DNA of 64,000 nt from Grimontia celer (GCF_900055185.1 NZ_FIZX01000001.1:1860001-1924000), one strand, 5' to 3'; numbered from the stretch's first letter, positions 37,506 to 46,633 are shown. Made by a program: numbers and translations. The notes: generated by a model not told the origin, from the letters alone.

Positions 37506-38582
37506 TTAGGCGGGCTCTTGAAGGAGAGTATCGCTGTCGATAGATTCAAAGCGGTTTCGGCCGCTACTTTTTGCTTGATAAAGCATGCGGTCAGCGCGGG
37601 AAACTAAGTTGGCAATCACACGCTCCGGATCAACCCGTTCTTTTCCATCAAACGCGAAGTAGCAAATCCCCATGCTGGCCGTAACGGGTGTGTTACCTGC
37701 CTCAATGGCGTTAAGACTTAATTGGATGCGTTTACACACACGCTCTACTTGCTCGACATCAACATCTTCCAACCAAAGCAAAAACTCTTCACCACCATAT
37801 CGACCAACTAAGTCATAGTTTCTGAGTACGGTTTTGAGGGCATTGCCGACCCCTTCCAATACCTTGTCACCAAACTGATGGCCAAAGGTATCGTTAATCT
37901 GTTTGAAGTGGTCGAGGTCCAATAACACCATTGCACCTTTTGACGCTTTACGGCTAAGTTTGTTGATTCGCGAATCGATGTGTTCAAAAAGGTGGCGTCG
38001 GTTCGGTAGCCCGGTCAGTGGGTCTAAGCGAACTAACGCTTCCAATTTTGCATTGAGGTTCTCCAGTTCTTCTTGTTGAAGTTTGCGCGCAAACTCTACT
38101 TCCAACCAACTCGCCATTAAATAAAGTGAGTCGACGTCAATTTCGCGGAATTTACGGGGATACGGTTCAGGGCTGGTAAAGTTCAGCGTTCCCTGTACCT
38201 TGTTGTTCACTCTGATAGGAATGCCGATATAGGACTCTAAGCCGAACTCGTGATAAGCAGGATGATTTCCCAGAAGTTGGGTTTCGCCGACATTTTCGAT
38301 GGCGACTGGGCCATCAGCATCAAGTGTTACCCAGCAATAAGACAGGTCGTAGGAAAATGAGTCTCCCGCCTTCAGCGGAACACTCTCAGGACAAACGACA
38401 TTACGAACAAGATAGGTGTTCCCGTCAATTAATGACAGAATGCCAATATCCAGATTGAACCTCTCCAGACCCATTTTAATGAGCTCATGGATTTGATGGT
38501 CTAATCCTTTCTCGTAATCATTGGTGATCTGGTAGATCCGGCGGATCACCATTTCGCTTTCAGACATTCCCAAAATACACAT
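37506..38582 (-). CDS. GAF-GGDEF diguanylate cyclase
   Basis: 358 residues. A GAF-type sensor spans about residues 20-165 (LDIGILSLIDGNTYLVRNV, ESYIGIPIRVNNKVQGTLNF), then a short coiled coil, then a GGDEF domain at about 190-350. The active-site signature is RYGGEEF, which is functional, and RNYD five residues earlier is the inhibitory I-site RxxD. It should make c-di-GMP in response to a small ligand or redox signal in the cytoplasm. A start at 38567 is also possible. It has the same architecture as the next gene upstream, 96 bases away on the same strand. Confidence 0.9.
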   Translation of the reverse strand: MCILGMSESEMVIRRIYQITNDYEKGLDHQIHELIKMGLERFNLDIGILSLIDGNTYLVRNVVCPESVPLKAGDSFSYDLSYCWVTLDADGPVAIENVGETQLLGNHPAYHEFGLESYIGIPIRVNNKVQGTLNFTSPEPYPRKFREIDVDSLYLMASWLEVEFARKLQQEELENLNAKLEALVRLDPLTGLPNRRHLFEHIDSRINKLSRKASKGAMVLLDLDHFKQINDTFGHQFGDKVLEGVGNALKTVLRNYDLVGRYGGEEFLLWLEDVDVEQVERVCKRIQLSLNAIEAGNTPVTASMGICYFAFDGKERVDPERVIANLVSRADRMLYQAKSSGRNRFESIDSDTLLQEPA

Positions 38583-38678
38583 TCTCTACGTAAATACTCA
38601 ACTTAAAGCATATACCGTAGGTTATGTGTTAACCACCTGAATTATAAAAATTTGCTGAAGGTAGTTATGAAGCGCAAA

Positions 38679-39785
38679 TTACAACGATGTAATGGTTACC
38701 GGCCGCCTCGACGCTGACATGGCACAGTTTCGGCCCTTAGCCTTAGCATCAGTCAGAGCGTTGTGTGCGAGGTTTATCAGTTTGTCGACTGCACGTGCAT
38801 ACGGAATTTGCTTCTCACTGTCACTCCTGAACGCGCAATAACCAATACTGATGGTCACGGGTTTGTTGTCTACCGCACAGAGGGCGACGCTCTCCGACAT
38901 ACGCTCGCACACTTTCACGACTTCAGACTGCAAGGTGTCGGGCAGCCAAACTAAGAACTGCTCGCCGCTGTAGCGCGCGACGTAATCATAGTTACGCACG
39001 GCTTGCCTAAGTGCAGTTGCTACCCCTTTCAGGATACGATCACCCTCTTCATGACCATGCTTTTCATTGAGCATGCGGAAGAAATCGATATCCACCAGCG
39101 CAATCGCGCCTTCGCCATCGCGGCGGATTAACTGGTTCAGCTCACGGTACAAATAGTCGAACAGCGCACGGCGGCTTGGTAGTTCTGTCAGCACATCCAC
39201 TTGCTGGAGGTTTTCGAGACGTTCACTGAGCTGACGATAAGATTCACGCGCGCCATTGAGTTCTTCACGGTATTCCTCATTTTCTAACTTCAACTCCAGA
39301 ATACCTGCCAATAGCGTAATAACGCTGTCACTATCTGGGTGCGGGTTGCCATCCGCCTCTGCCACCACACTCAGCGTTCCCCACACTGTTCCGCCGAAAT
39401 AAATCGCCACCCCCCAATATGCAGTGGGCAATCGGTTAACGCCAGGATGTCCGGAGAGCTTTTCGTGCTTTCGTGTGTCCGGTGCCATCAGCGGCCCTTC
39501 CATGCCAGCAGTGACGCTACAAAACGTGCTACCCAAAGCAACCACATCTCCAGATTTTTTCGATAACACGCTGCCGTTTGAATAACACTCCACCACTTCC
39601 AACTCGAGATTGTCGATGCGGGAAAGGCAAGCGCTGTCAGCGTCAAACTGCCATGCCGCAATTTGAAGTAACTCCCTCACCCATTCAGAAAAGTTCAGGT
39701 CTTTTCGGCGGGTTAAATGTTGGACACGACTGACAATACTGGTTTGAACGACTGACATTTCGGAATCGGAGGAATGAGATGACAT
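38679..39785 (-). CDS. GAF-GGDEF protein with degenerate active site
   Basis: 368 residues, a paralogue of the following gene in the same orientation. GAF at about 25-170, a coiled coil about 170-205, GGDEF-like domain about 210-360. The catalytic signature reads RYSGEQF where the active form is RYGGEEF: Gly to Ser and the metal-binding Glu to Gln, so cyclase activity is unlikely. The I-site RNYD is intact, so it may bind c-di-GMP as a receptor or modulate the active neighbour by pairing with it. These roles are inferred. The stretch from 38583 to 38678 holds no terminator, so both may be transcribed together. Confidence 0.88.
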   Translation of the reverse strand: MSSHSSDSEMSVVQTSIVSRVQHLTRRKDLNFSEWVRELLQIAAWQFDADSACLSRIDNLELEVVECYSNGSVLSKKSGDVVALGSTFCSVTAGMEGPLMAPDTRKHEKLSGHPGVNRLPTAYWGVAIYFGGTVWGTLSVVAEADGNPHPDSDSVITLLAGILELKLENEEYREELNGARESYRQLSERLENLQQVDVLTELPSRRALFDYLYRELNQLIRRDGEGAIALVDIDFFRMLNEKHGHEEGDRILKGVATALRQAVRNYDYVARYSGEQFLVWLPDTLQSEVVKVCERMSESVALCAVDNKPVTISIGYCAFRSDSEKQIPYARAVDKLINLAHNALTDAKAKGRNCAMSASRRPVTITSL

Positions 39786-39875
39786 GGCGGTACCTTGTTC
39801 AATTGCCTTATAAAAACAAATAGCACAGCAAACGATATACGCTCATTTCTTTGACGACTGTATCAACAACAAAAG

Positions 39876-41366
39876 TCACTCCGGCCTCACATGCACCGCA
39901 AGGATTCGTTTACTTTCCTTTTTCACTTCCGGACATTTTTTCCAGCCCCACAGCCTGTCGCGGGCTTCTTTGGCTGCAGTTTCTAGCGTCAAGCAAGGAT
40001 TTGGATAGTCGCCATTATCTCCAATACTCACGTCATACATTTTTTGTTCCATAGGCGTTAGAAGCCAGGGTTCAAAAACTAATGGTGCTGGCACGTTTCT
40101 TAGTTCGGGAAGCCAACGGTGGATGAATACTGCCTCAGGATCATGTTCTTCAGCTTGTTTGGTGGGGTTGTATATGCGGATAGTGTTTGTACCCGTCACG
40201 CTGGCCTGCATTTGGAATTGTGCGTAGTGAATGCCAGGTTCGAAATCCAGAAAGAGACTCGCCAAGTGCTTCACCCCCAATCGCCAGTCAATATTGAGGT
40301 GATGACAAAGGAAACTCACCAACATAGAGCGCATCCGAAAGTTGATATAACCCGTTGCGTGAAGGCAGCGCATGCAGGCATCCACCAGCGGGTAGCCTGT
40401 CATTCCTTGCTTCCAATACTCCAGATCCCTGAAAACATCTTCATCCTTTCTGTAAGGGAAAGCTTCGTAGCCGCGATTTACATGGCGAAACTCCATGTCG
40501 CATTCACTTTCGAATTTTTGGATGAAGTGGCAATGCCAGTGGAATCGGGATGACAAGGCACTAAGCGACCGCCGCCAGCCCTGATCATTCCAGTGCTGCA
40601 ACAGAGTCTGATAAACCTCCCTAACACTGATATTCCCCCACGCCAGATAAGGAGAGAGCCGCGAGCAATGGTTGCGGCTTTCGGCGGGTTTAGAGATTTT
40701 GTAGGCGTAGTCTTTGCCACGACTCTCGTAAAAACTATTGAGAGTTTGCCACGCCAGCGTCGCCCCACCTGTCTGCATCCCTCTTTGTTTTTGTTGCCAC
40801 GATTCAGGCGGACACAAACTCGATAGATTAACGTTTTCCTCATCGATGAACGTTGCGTTGCTTAGCTGTGGCGTCACAACGGGAGCTCGCATGGTTTTGT
40901 CCCACGCTTTGTCCCATCCATCGCGGCTTATTGCCCCTCGTTTAACCGCCCCTGTTTGAAATTCCTGCCAATCAATTGCTCTCTCTTCACACCAGCGTTT
41001 GACCTCCCTGTCGCGTTCAAAGGTTTTCATCAAGCCGGTTTCTTCATGGGAATACATAGCTTTCACGGCAAACTGCGTAGAAATGCTTTCCAGCGTTTCA
41101 ATACAATTACCTTGCGCCACCAACACTTTTCCTCCGAACGGCAAAAGCTGTCGATTCATGTCTTCCAGCGATTGCCAAACGAAGCGCCAATGGCGTTCTG
41201 AGTAATGTTCATCCTCAAGCAGCATTGGCTCGAAGACATAAAGCAGCAGAACGGGTAAACCCGAAGCTATGGCTGCCTGCAGCGGTGCGTGGTCGGTCAG
41301 GCGTAAATCGCGCTTAAGCCAAACTAAGCTGATCGCATCTCGGTTTTGGGTTGGTGATGAAGGCAT
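39876..41366 (-). CDS. DNA photolyase / cryptochrome family flavoprotein
   Basis: 496 residues. The N-terminal Rossmann antenna domain begins SLVWLKRDLRLTDHAPL (residues 12-28). The C-terminal helical FAD domain, about 215-490, carries the family signatures SRLSPYLAWGNIS, FRHVNRGYEAFPYRKDE-type segments, FDFEPGIHYAQ and NPTKQAEEHDPE. The family either repairs pyrimidine dimers with blue light or acts as a light sensor; which applies here cannot be decided from motifs. It stands alone, divergent from the ferredoxin gene by 167 bases. Confidence 0.9.
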   Translation of the reverse strand: MPSSPTQNRDAISLVWLKRDLRLTDHAPLQAAIASGLPVLLLYVFEPMLLEDEHYSERHWRFVWQSLEDMNRQLLPFGGKVLVAQGNCIETLESISTQFAVKAMYSHEETGLMKTFERDREVKRWCEERAIDWQEFQTGAVKRGAISRDGWDKAWDKTMRAPVVTPQLSNATFIDEENVNLSSLCPPESWQQKQRGMQTGGATLAWQTLNSFYESRGKDYAYKISKPAESRNHCSRLSPYLAWGNISVREVYQTLLQHWNDQGWRRSLSALSSRFHWHCHFIQKFESECDMEFRHVNRGYEAFPYRKDEDVFRDLEYWKQGMTGYPLVDACMRCLHATGYINFRMRSMLVSFLCHHLNIDWRLGVKHLASLFLDFEPGIHYAQFQMQASVTGTNTIRIYNPTKQAEEHDPEAVFIHRWLPELRNVPAPLVFEPWLLTPMEQKMYDVSIGDNGDYPNPCLTLETAAKEARDRLWGWKKCPEVKKESKRILAVHVRPE

Positions 41367-41533
41367 GAATTGGTCGTGGTTAAGTGTTTTGACTATTTAC
41401 GCAATTCATCACACGTTCGATCTTCTCTGCTATCGAGAAGCACCGATAAATTCGAATTATCAAAGCGTTGAATCTACGCTTTTAAAAGCACCTATATCCA
41501 AATATGAAATCACGGCTTTCAGGGAGACTTATG

Positions 41534-41818
41534 ATGCCTAGAGTGACGTTCGGACAAACCGGAAACAGCGTTGAGCTTTCCAGCGGCAGTTCGCTGATTG
41601 ATTTGGAGGATACTGGAAAAAGTGAAGTGCCGTTTGGCTGTCGTTCTGCCGCTTGCGGAACCTGTCTGATTGATGTCGAATCCGGCATGAGTAATCTTGG
41701 TCCCAGAACAGAGGAAGAGCAGGATCTGTTACATGATTTGGATATGGATGGCGATAAGCGCCGCCTTGCCTGTCAGTGCAAGATTTTTGGCGACGTCACT
41801 ATCACCCCCCTGAACTAA
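41534..41818 (+). CDS. Plant-type [2Fe-2S] ferredoxin
   Basis: 94 residues from ATG 41534 (or 41531), seven bases after GGGAG; an in-frame extension to 41504 lacks a ribosome site. The cluster ligands are FGCRSAACGTC (C-x4-C-x2-C) near residue 36 and the fourth Cys in LACQCKIFG near residue 80. It is an electron carrier of the adrenodoxin/plant type. The partner is not visible. It is divergent from the photolyase/cryptochrome gene; a functional link is possible but unproven. Confidence 0.88.
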   Translation: MPRVTFGQTGNSVELSSGSSLIDLEDTGKSEVPFGCRSAACGTCLIDVESGMSNLGPRTEEEQDLLHDLDMDGDKRRLACQCKIFGDVTITPLN

Positions 41819-41953
41819 AACTCTCCTCCCAAAAGAAAATGTGCATGTGTGTTTGATCTAAGCCGCATGCACGCTGCTCTAATGAGGTAAAATCCTCCCT
41901 TTCCCTAGGGGCTGTTGCCCGCATTACACATCCACTTCAATAAAGGTTTTCGC

Positions 41954-42655
41954 GTGATATCCAAACTGCCCAAATGGGTTGAGTACGGCGCATTCATTCT
42001 TGCGCTGACTGCCGGCTTTGTTAATGGAATTGGTTTGCTCGGATTTGAGCATCAGGCCATCTCGCATCTTTCGGGAACGGCAACATTGATTGGTACGGAT
42101 ATTATCAACAGCCATCCGGTGAAACTCGTACATTTGCTTTGCATTCTTGCGGGATTTTTCGGTGGCGCCCTGCTCTCTGGCTTGATCCTGAAAGACGGCA
42201 CCTTATCGCTGGGGCGTCGCTATGATTTTCTTCTTCTTGTGGAAGCAGCATTGCTGCTGGGTGCGATTTACCCAATGAGCCAGAATACGGTGTATGGTTT
42301 GTACTTCGCCGCTGCAGCTTGCGGCATCCAGAACGGCTTGGTCACCAGTTACAGTGGTGCAATTGTGCGTACCACACACATCACGGGGATCATCACTGAT
42401 TTAGGATTGATGTTTGGGGCATGGCTGAGAGGACAGCCTCTCAATCAACGCAAACTGGTTTTGTTTATCGTGATTGCGGTTGGGTTTATCTTTGGCGGCA
42501 CTCTGAGTGCTATTATGTTTCCCATACTGCAAGAAAAAGCCTTTATACTTCCCGCCCTGGTCTGCGTGATGTTGGCCTTCATCTATCGCATTCATATGAG
42601 ACGAGCGAGAATCCACCTTAAATCTATCGCACCCAATCAGCAGGCGCGAGATTGA
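41954..42655 (+). CDS. YoaK-family membrane protein (DUF1275)
   Basis: 233 residues from GTG 41954, seven bases after AAAGG; the longer TTG frame at 41915 has no ribosome site. Six hydrophobic helices, with family signatures GFVNGIGLLGF, HLSGTATLIGTD and CGIQNGLVTSYSGAIVRTTHITGIITDLG. The DUF1275 family is of unknown function and is predicted to lie in the inner membrane. Its 3' end overlaps the converging GGDEF gene by 19 bases. Confidence 0.88.
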   Translation: MISKLPKWVEYGAFILALTAGFVNGIGLLGFEHQAISHLSGTATLIGTDIINSHPVKLVHLLCILAGFFGGALLSGLILKDGTLSLGRRYDFLLLVEAALLLGAIYPMSQNTVYGLYFAAAACGIQNGLVTSYSGAIVRTTHITGIITDLGLMFGAWLRGQPLNQRKLVLFIVIAVGFIFGGTLSAIMFPILQEKAFILPALVCVMLAFIYRIHMRRARIHLKSIAPNQQARD

Positions 42656-43488
42656 CGGCGAAATTTGGCTTTATACATTTCACCGTCTGCACGGTTTAGC
42701 AGCTCATCGATATTGGCATCGTCTTTCACTTCAACACTGCCGATGCTGACATCCACGCCGTAGTCTGCAATACCAGCACAAAGTGAAGCAGCAAGCTCCC
42801 CCAAATCATGTTCTTTTTTGCTCAAAGCGACAAACTCGTCCCCACCCACCCGAAAGGCAGCCTGAGAACCAAACGTCGAGGACAGGTTTCGGCCAAAAAT
42901 CTCCAGCACTTTATCCCCAACTCTGTGCCCATGGGTATCGTTACACTGCTTGAATTTATCGAGGTCAAAATAGTAAAGATGATGGGTAATCAAACCAAGT
43001 TTGGAGAAGCGCTCAAAGCAGGCACGGCGGTTACCCAACTGGGTGAGTTCATCTAGCCGGGCATCTTTATATAGCTTGGCACGCAACGATTTGTTCGCCG
43101 CTACTTCGCCACTTAAACGCGCTATCATTTTTTCACCGGCTACGGTTTGCTTCAAAAAGCCATACGAGATAAGCACCATCCCCATGATGGTCAGACTGGT
43201 ATCGAGATAAAGTATTTTGAATTTCTCGCTGCTTACCAACTCATCAAGCACATCGAAGAGATTACCCAAGCCGTAGACGAGCCAGCCTATCCAGAGCCAA
43301 GTTGCCATTCGCATACTTTCATAGCGAAAGCACTCGAATGCCACAGATAAACCTATCCCTAACCCGATAATTTCCTCATAAATCCCGGCATCTTCTTTGA
43401 TGGTGATGGCGTCAACACACACCATCATCGTGACGAGGATCGTCCAGATAACCAAATGGTACAGCCAACGTATTGAAATTCGATTCAA
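42637..43488 (-). CDS. Membrane-bound diguanylate cyclase (GGDEF)
   Basis: 283 residues. Four hydrophobic helices in residues 8-120 (the MASE-like N-terminal part is not assigned to a named family), a short linker, and a GGDEF domain at about 145-280 with the intact signature FRVGGDEF. No RxxD I-site precedes it, so product inhibition by that route is not expected, unlike the two GAF-GGDEF proteins 4-6 kb away. The 3' ends of this gene and the YoaK-type gene overlap by 19 bases, with no room for a separate terminator. Confidence 0.9.
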   Translation of the reverse strand: MNRISIRWLYHLVIWTILVTMMVCVDAITIKEDAGIYEEIIGLGIGLSVAFECFRYESMRMATWLWIGWLVYGLGNLFDVLDELVSSEKFKILYLDTSLTIMGMVLISYGFLKQTVAGEKMIARLSGEVAANKSLRAKLYKDARLDELTQLGNRRACFERFSKLGLITHHLYYFDLDKFKQCNDTHGHRVGDKVLEIFGRNLSSTFGSQAAFRVGGDEFVALSKKEHDLGELAASLCAGIADYGVDVSIGSVEVKDDANIDELLNRADGEMYKAKFRRQSRAC

Positions 43489-43715
43489 ACCGCCCTCCTG
43501 GTTACTTTTCGATCGATTCAGGTCACTTTAAAAGAAATTCGATGCAAACCCTCATTCGAATTCATTTATTCGAGATGTGACTCGAAACTGCCAGAAACCC
43601 CTATTGACAGCTGTGTCAGCTAAAAATCGAGAAAATCTTGAACACGTACAAGTAAACCGAGCTGGCTTTGTGCCATAGTGAATCTTTTCGGTTAAATCAC
43701 GCACAAGGACGAAGT

Positions 43716-44984
43716 ATGAAAGACGAAACTCTCTCGATCCACGCTGGCTATCAGACGGACCCAACAACAAAGTCGGTAGCAACACCGATTTACCAAACCG
43801 TCGCCTATGAATTTGATAGCGCGCAACACGGCGCGGATCTGTTCAATCTTGAAGTCCCAGGGAATATTTACACCCGCATTATGAACCCAACCAATGATGT
43901 GCTGGAACAACGCATGGCCGCGTTGGAAGGTGGTTTGGCATCACTGGTTGTGAGTGCAGGTAGTGCGGCGATTAACTACGCTATCCTCACACTGGCGGAA
44001 GCTGGCGACAATATTGTTTCAACGCCGCAACTCTACGGTGGCACTTACACCCTTTTCGCGCATATGCTGCCGAAACAAGGTATTGAAGTGAAATTCGCTA
44101 AAGACGACAGCCCGGAATCACTGGCTGAACTTATCGATGACAACACCAAAGCAGTGTACTGTGAAAGTATCGGTAACCCTGCGGGTAACATTGTCGATCT
44201 TGGCCGAGTGGCAGAATTGGCTCATGCGAAAGGTGTACCGGTTATCGTGGATAACACAGTAGCTACACCAGTACTCTGTAAGCCAATCGAACATGGTGCA
44301 GATATCGTGGTGCATTCTCTGACCAAATATATTGGTGGTCACGGCACCACACTGGGCGGCGTGATTGTTGATTCCGGTAAGTTCCCTTGGGCGCAACACA
44401 AAGAACGTTTCCCTGTGTTTAACCAGCCAGAGCCTTCTTATCACGGTGTGGTTTATACCGAGGCGTTTGGTGAAGCTGCCTTTATTGGCCGCGCACGTAC
44501 CGTACCGCTGCGCAACACCGGTGCCGCGCTATCGCCTATGAATGCCTTTATGTTGATGCAAGGTTTGGAAACCCTGCCGCTTCGCATGGAGCGTCACGTA
44601 GAGAATGCACTGAAAGTTGCCGAATACCTGAAGGGCCACGAGAAAGTGAGCTGGGTCAGCTATGCCGGCCTGCCAGAATCTGAGCACCATGAACTGGCGC
44701 AGAAATACATGGATGGCAAACCTTCGGCAATCCTCTCGTTCGGTCTGAAAGACGGTTACGACGCAGGTGTTCGCTTTTACGATGCGCTGGGTCTGTTCAA
44801 ACGTTTGGTGAACATTGGTGATGCCAAGTCTCTGGCTTGTCACCCTGCTTCAACCACTCACCGCCAGTTGAGCGTGGAAGAGCAAGCGCAAGCTGGCGTT
44901 TCGCCGGAAATGATCCGTCTTTCCGTCGGTATCGAACATATCGATGACATCATTGCAGACTTGGAACAGGCACTGAACGCCTAA
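43716..44984 (+). CDS. metY: O-acetylhomoserine/O-acetylserine sulfhydrylase, PLP enzyme
   Basis: 422 residues from ATG 43716, with AAGGA eight bases upstream; the open frame to 43668 lacks these. It is a Cys/Met metabolism PLP enzyme, with ETLSIHAGYQTDP at the start, SAGSAAINYAILTL, VDNTVATP, and VVHSLTKYIGGHGTTLGG with the PLP Lys. The length and the GG-GHGT pattern fit O-acetylhomoserine sulfhydrylases, which make homocysteine from sulfide. It could serve direct sulfhydrylation or homocysteine recycling. A strong terminator follows. Confidence 0.9.
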   Translation: MKDETLSIHAGYQTDPTTKSVATPIYQTVAYEFDSAQHGADLFNLEVPGNIYTRIMNPTNDVLEQRMAALEGGLASLVVSAGSAAINYAILTLAEAGDNIVSTPQLYGGTYTLFAHMLPKQGIEVKFAKDDSPESLAELIDDNTKAVYCESIGNPAGNIVDLGRVAELAHAKGVPVIVDNTVATPVLCKPIEHGADIVVHSLTKYIGGHGTTLGGVIVDSGKFPWAQHKERFPVFNQPEPSYHGVVYTEAFGEAAFIGRARTVPLRNTGAALSPMNAFMLMQGLETLPLRMERHVENALKVAEYLKGHEKVSWVSYAGLPESEHHELAQKYMDGKPSAILSFGLKDGYDAGVRFYDALGLFKRLVNIGDAKSLACHPASTTHRQLSVEEQAQAGVSPEMIRLSVGIEHIDDIIADLEQALNA

Positions 44985-45000
44985 GTCCTATGCCCGCTAA

Positions 45001-45030
45001 AAGCCCGTCTTGTGCAAGGCGGGCTTTTTC
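45001..45030. terminator. Bidirectional terminator after metY
   Basis: An 11-bp stem AAGCCCGTCTT with AAGGCGGGCTT (one G-U) around a GTGC loop, with A's on the left and T's on the right. It serves metY on the plus strand and the ToxS-like gene on the minus strand. Confidence 0.88.
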
Positions 45031-45050
45031 ATTGGCTTAGCACTAAACGG

Positions 45051-45593
45051 TCAGGGTTTCACGCGACGACTAAGCAACAAAGGGGCATTGTTAATGCTGT
45101 TCAGCATGACGGTATTATCGTCCAACCAATGCATATCCTGGCTTTGGTTGAAGGTCTGATGGATTACGTTTTTCACAATTTCTAAGCCATAAGCCTCGAA
45201 AGAACTGGTCTCTACTGGCTCCCACTCATCCATAAAGGTCGTTTTCAATAACAGCCTGTCACCATCGATCAGCCACTCACCGTTGTTAAGTAAATAGTAA
45301 GTTTCGCTATTTCCGCTTTTTACTGCCGTATAGGCAAATTGGAAGCTTGCTGAGTATGTGTTGTCACTGTTAAACACCACACTGCCCGACCAGTTTGCGT
45401 CGATATTGCCTTCCACACCCTCAAGTACCACCCGCTCGCCATCATTATTAAGGAAGTAATGAGATTCAAACGCCCATTTGTCTTTAGTCAGTGCCCGCTT
45501 GGCACCGAATACAGATTCAATCACCGCAGAGAATACAAAAAAGGAAATCACAAACACGATGAGATAGGACAGACACTTCTTCACAGTTGGCAT
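45051..45593 (-). CDS. ToxS-like single-pass membrane partner protein
   Basis: 180 residues. A short cytoplasmic start, one helix (LIVFVISFFVFSAVI) and a periplasmic domain of about 150 residues with beta-rich segments (YYLLNNGEWLIDGDRLLLKT). It overlaps the end of the upstream regulator by 13 bases, so the two are translationally coupled. The size and topology equal ToxS (173 residues), which stabilises the periplasmic part of ToxR. I see no clear sequence match to ToxS, so the name rests on topology and gene order. Confidence 0.65.
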   Translation of the reverse strand: MPTVKKCLSYLIVFVISFFVFSAVIESVFGAKRALTKDKWAFESHYFLNNDGERVVLEGVEGNIDANWSGSVVFNSDNTYSASFQFAYTAVKSGNSETYYLLNNGEWLIDGDRLLLKTTFMDEWEPVETSSFEAYGLEIVKNVIHQTFNQSQDMHWLDDNTVMLNSINNAPLLLSRRVKP

Positions 45594-46339
45594 TGGTTTT
45601 CCTCCAACAACAATGAAGAGTTCAGACCAATGCGAAAGGCATGACCCAGCGATTGTTCATGGAAAATAAGCAGGGAGATAGAATCGGCATGATTGGCAGC
45701 AACCAGTGCTTTGGAGACAGGTTTGTTTTCCTGTTCCACAATCACATTTACGCACCTTTCTATTACTGGTACCAACTTGGGGTTTATCTGGTTGCCCGCC
45801 AGTTTATAAATGGGAATGGGAATAGAGGCAGATTCAATGGCCTCCATATTCGAAGCTTGCGGTTTCTCGACTGCAAACCAAGCGGCAACAAAGGCGAGTA
45901 AAACCACTGCCAGATAAGGGCCCCAGCCCATCGACGCTTGGTGACTGTTCTCTGCCACTGATTCAGAAGGCGACATCACTTCACAAGGGTTCGCTTCCAA
46001 GACCAACAGATAGCCCATCTTGGGAATGGTTTTAATTACCATCTGATCTTTCGCGTTGTCATTAAACGCTTTGCGTAAAAGTGAAATGCTTTGGTTCACG
46101 CTGCTTTCATCCACCACCAGTCCGCGTGGTTCCCAAACATCCGCCAGAATTTGCTGGCGCGACACTATCTCCCCTTTCTCTTTGATCAACAGTTGAAGCA
46201 ACAGTGATTCATTGAGCGATAACTCAGTCATCTCACTCGTGTCTTCATTGGTCAGGGTATGGAGCCGGGTGTCTAAGAGGAAGATATCCCCAATGCGGTA
46301 GTAGGCAGACACCTGCTCTGGGTTAGATTTGTTACTCAC
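45581..46339 (-). CDS. ToxR/CadC-like membrane-anchored transcriptional regulator
   Basis: 252 residues. An OmpR/PhoB-type winged helix at about 10-110 (LNESLLLQLLIKEKGEIVSRQQILADVW, DESSVNQSISLLRKAF, IKTIPKMGYLL), one transmembrane helix at about 142-160 (GPYLAVVLLAFVAAWFAV) and a periplasmic domain of about 90 residues with one Cys near the end (ENQCQL). No receiver domain is present. This is the ToxR layout: one protein senses in the periplasm and binds DNA. The next gene is a ToxS-like partner, and ompA lies just upstream on the same strand. Confidence 0.88.
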   Translation of the reverse strand: MSNKSNPEQVSAYYRIGDIFLLDTRLHTLTNEDTSEMTELSLNESLLLQLLIKEKGEIVSRQQILADVWEPRGLVVDESSVNQSISLLRKAFNDNAKDQMVIKTIPKMGYLLVLEANPCEVMSPSESVAENSHQASMGWGPYLAVVLLAFVAAWFAVEKPQASNMEAIESASIPIPIYKLAGNQINPKLVPVIERCVNVIVEQENKPVSKALVAANHADSISLLIFHEQSLGHAFRIGLNSSLLLEENQCQL

Positions 46340-46441
46340 ACGCTTACCAGTTCACTCAATGATATGGCAACAAAATTAGCTGATGGGACAAACCTAAGGC
46401 TGTCCAATTTCGATACAAAAACAGAATGGTTGGATAATACG

Positions 46442-46469
46442 AAAAAGGCATGTCGCTCCAGACATGCCT
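46442..46469 (-). terminator. Intrinsic terminator of ompA, displaced from its gene
   Basis: On the minus strand a 9-bp stem AGGCATGTC/GACATGCCT (6-base loop) is followed by UUUUU. It is the first terminator after ompA but lies 184 bases past the stop, because the 162-bp element at 46472-46633 sits between. Confidence 0.75.
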
Positions 46470-46471
46470 AT

Positions 46472-46633
46472 ATACCAATCGTAGTAAATATTTGCTCATC
46501 CTAGCTTGTTAAAATGCTCGATAACTGCGTTGAAAAATTTGATTGTAGAATAACTACTTATCGAAATTTTTCGCCTTGTTCTCGAGCATTTTTCCTACGC
46601 TATGTCTGACCACCTACCTACTGTGATTGGTAT
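46472..46633. mobile_element. MITE-like 162-bp element with terminal inverted repeats
   Basis: The left end ATACCAATCGTAGTA and the right end TACTGTGATTGGTAT are inverted repeats (13 of 15 match). TAT flanks both sides, consistent with a short target duplication. The interior has no coding frame but contains nested inverted repeats: ATGCTCGATAA with CTCGAGCAT-like partners, and GAAAAATTTG with CGAAATTTTTC. This is the structure of a non-autonomous miniature element mobilised by a transposase elsewhere. It lies in the 3' region of ompA, before the terminator. Confidence 0.75.

Noticed and set aside
43489-43715. A SAM or S-box riboswitch upstream of metY
   Set aside because: No conserved core or terminator-antiterminator pair is visible in the leader.
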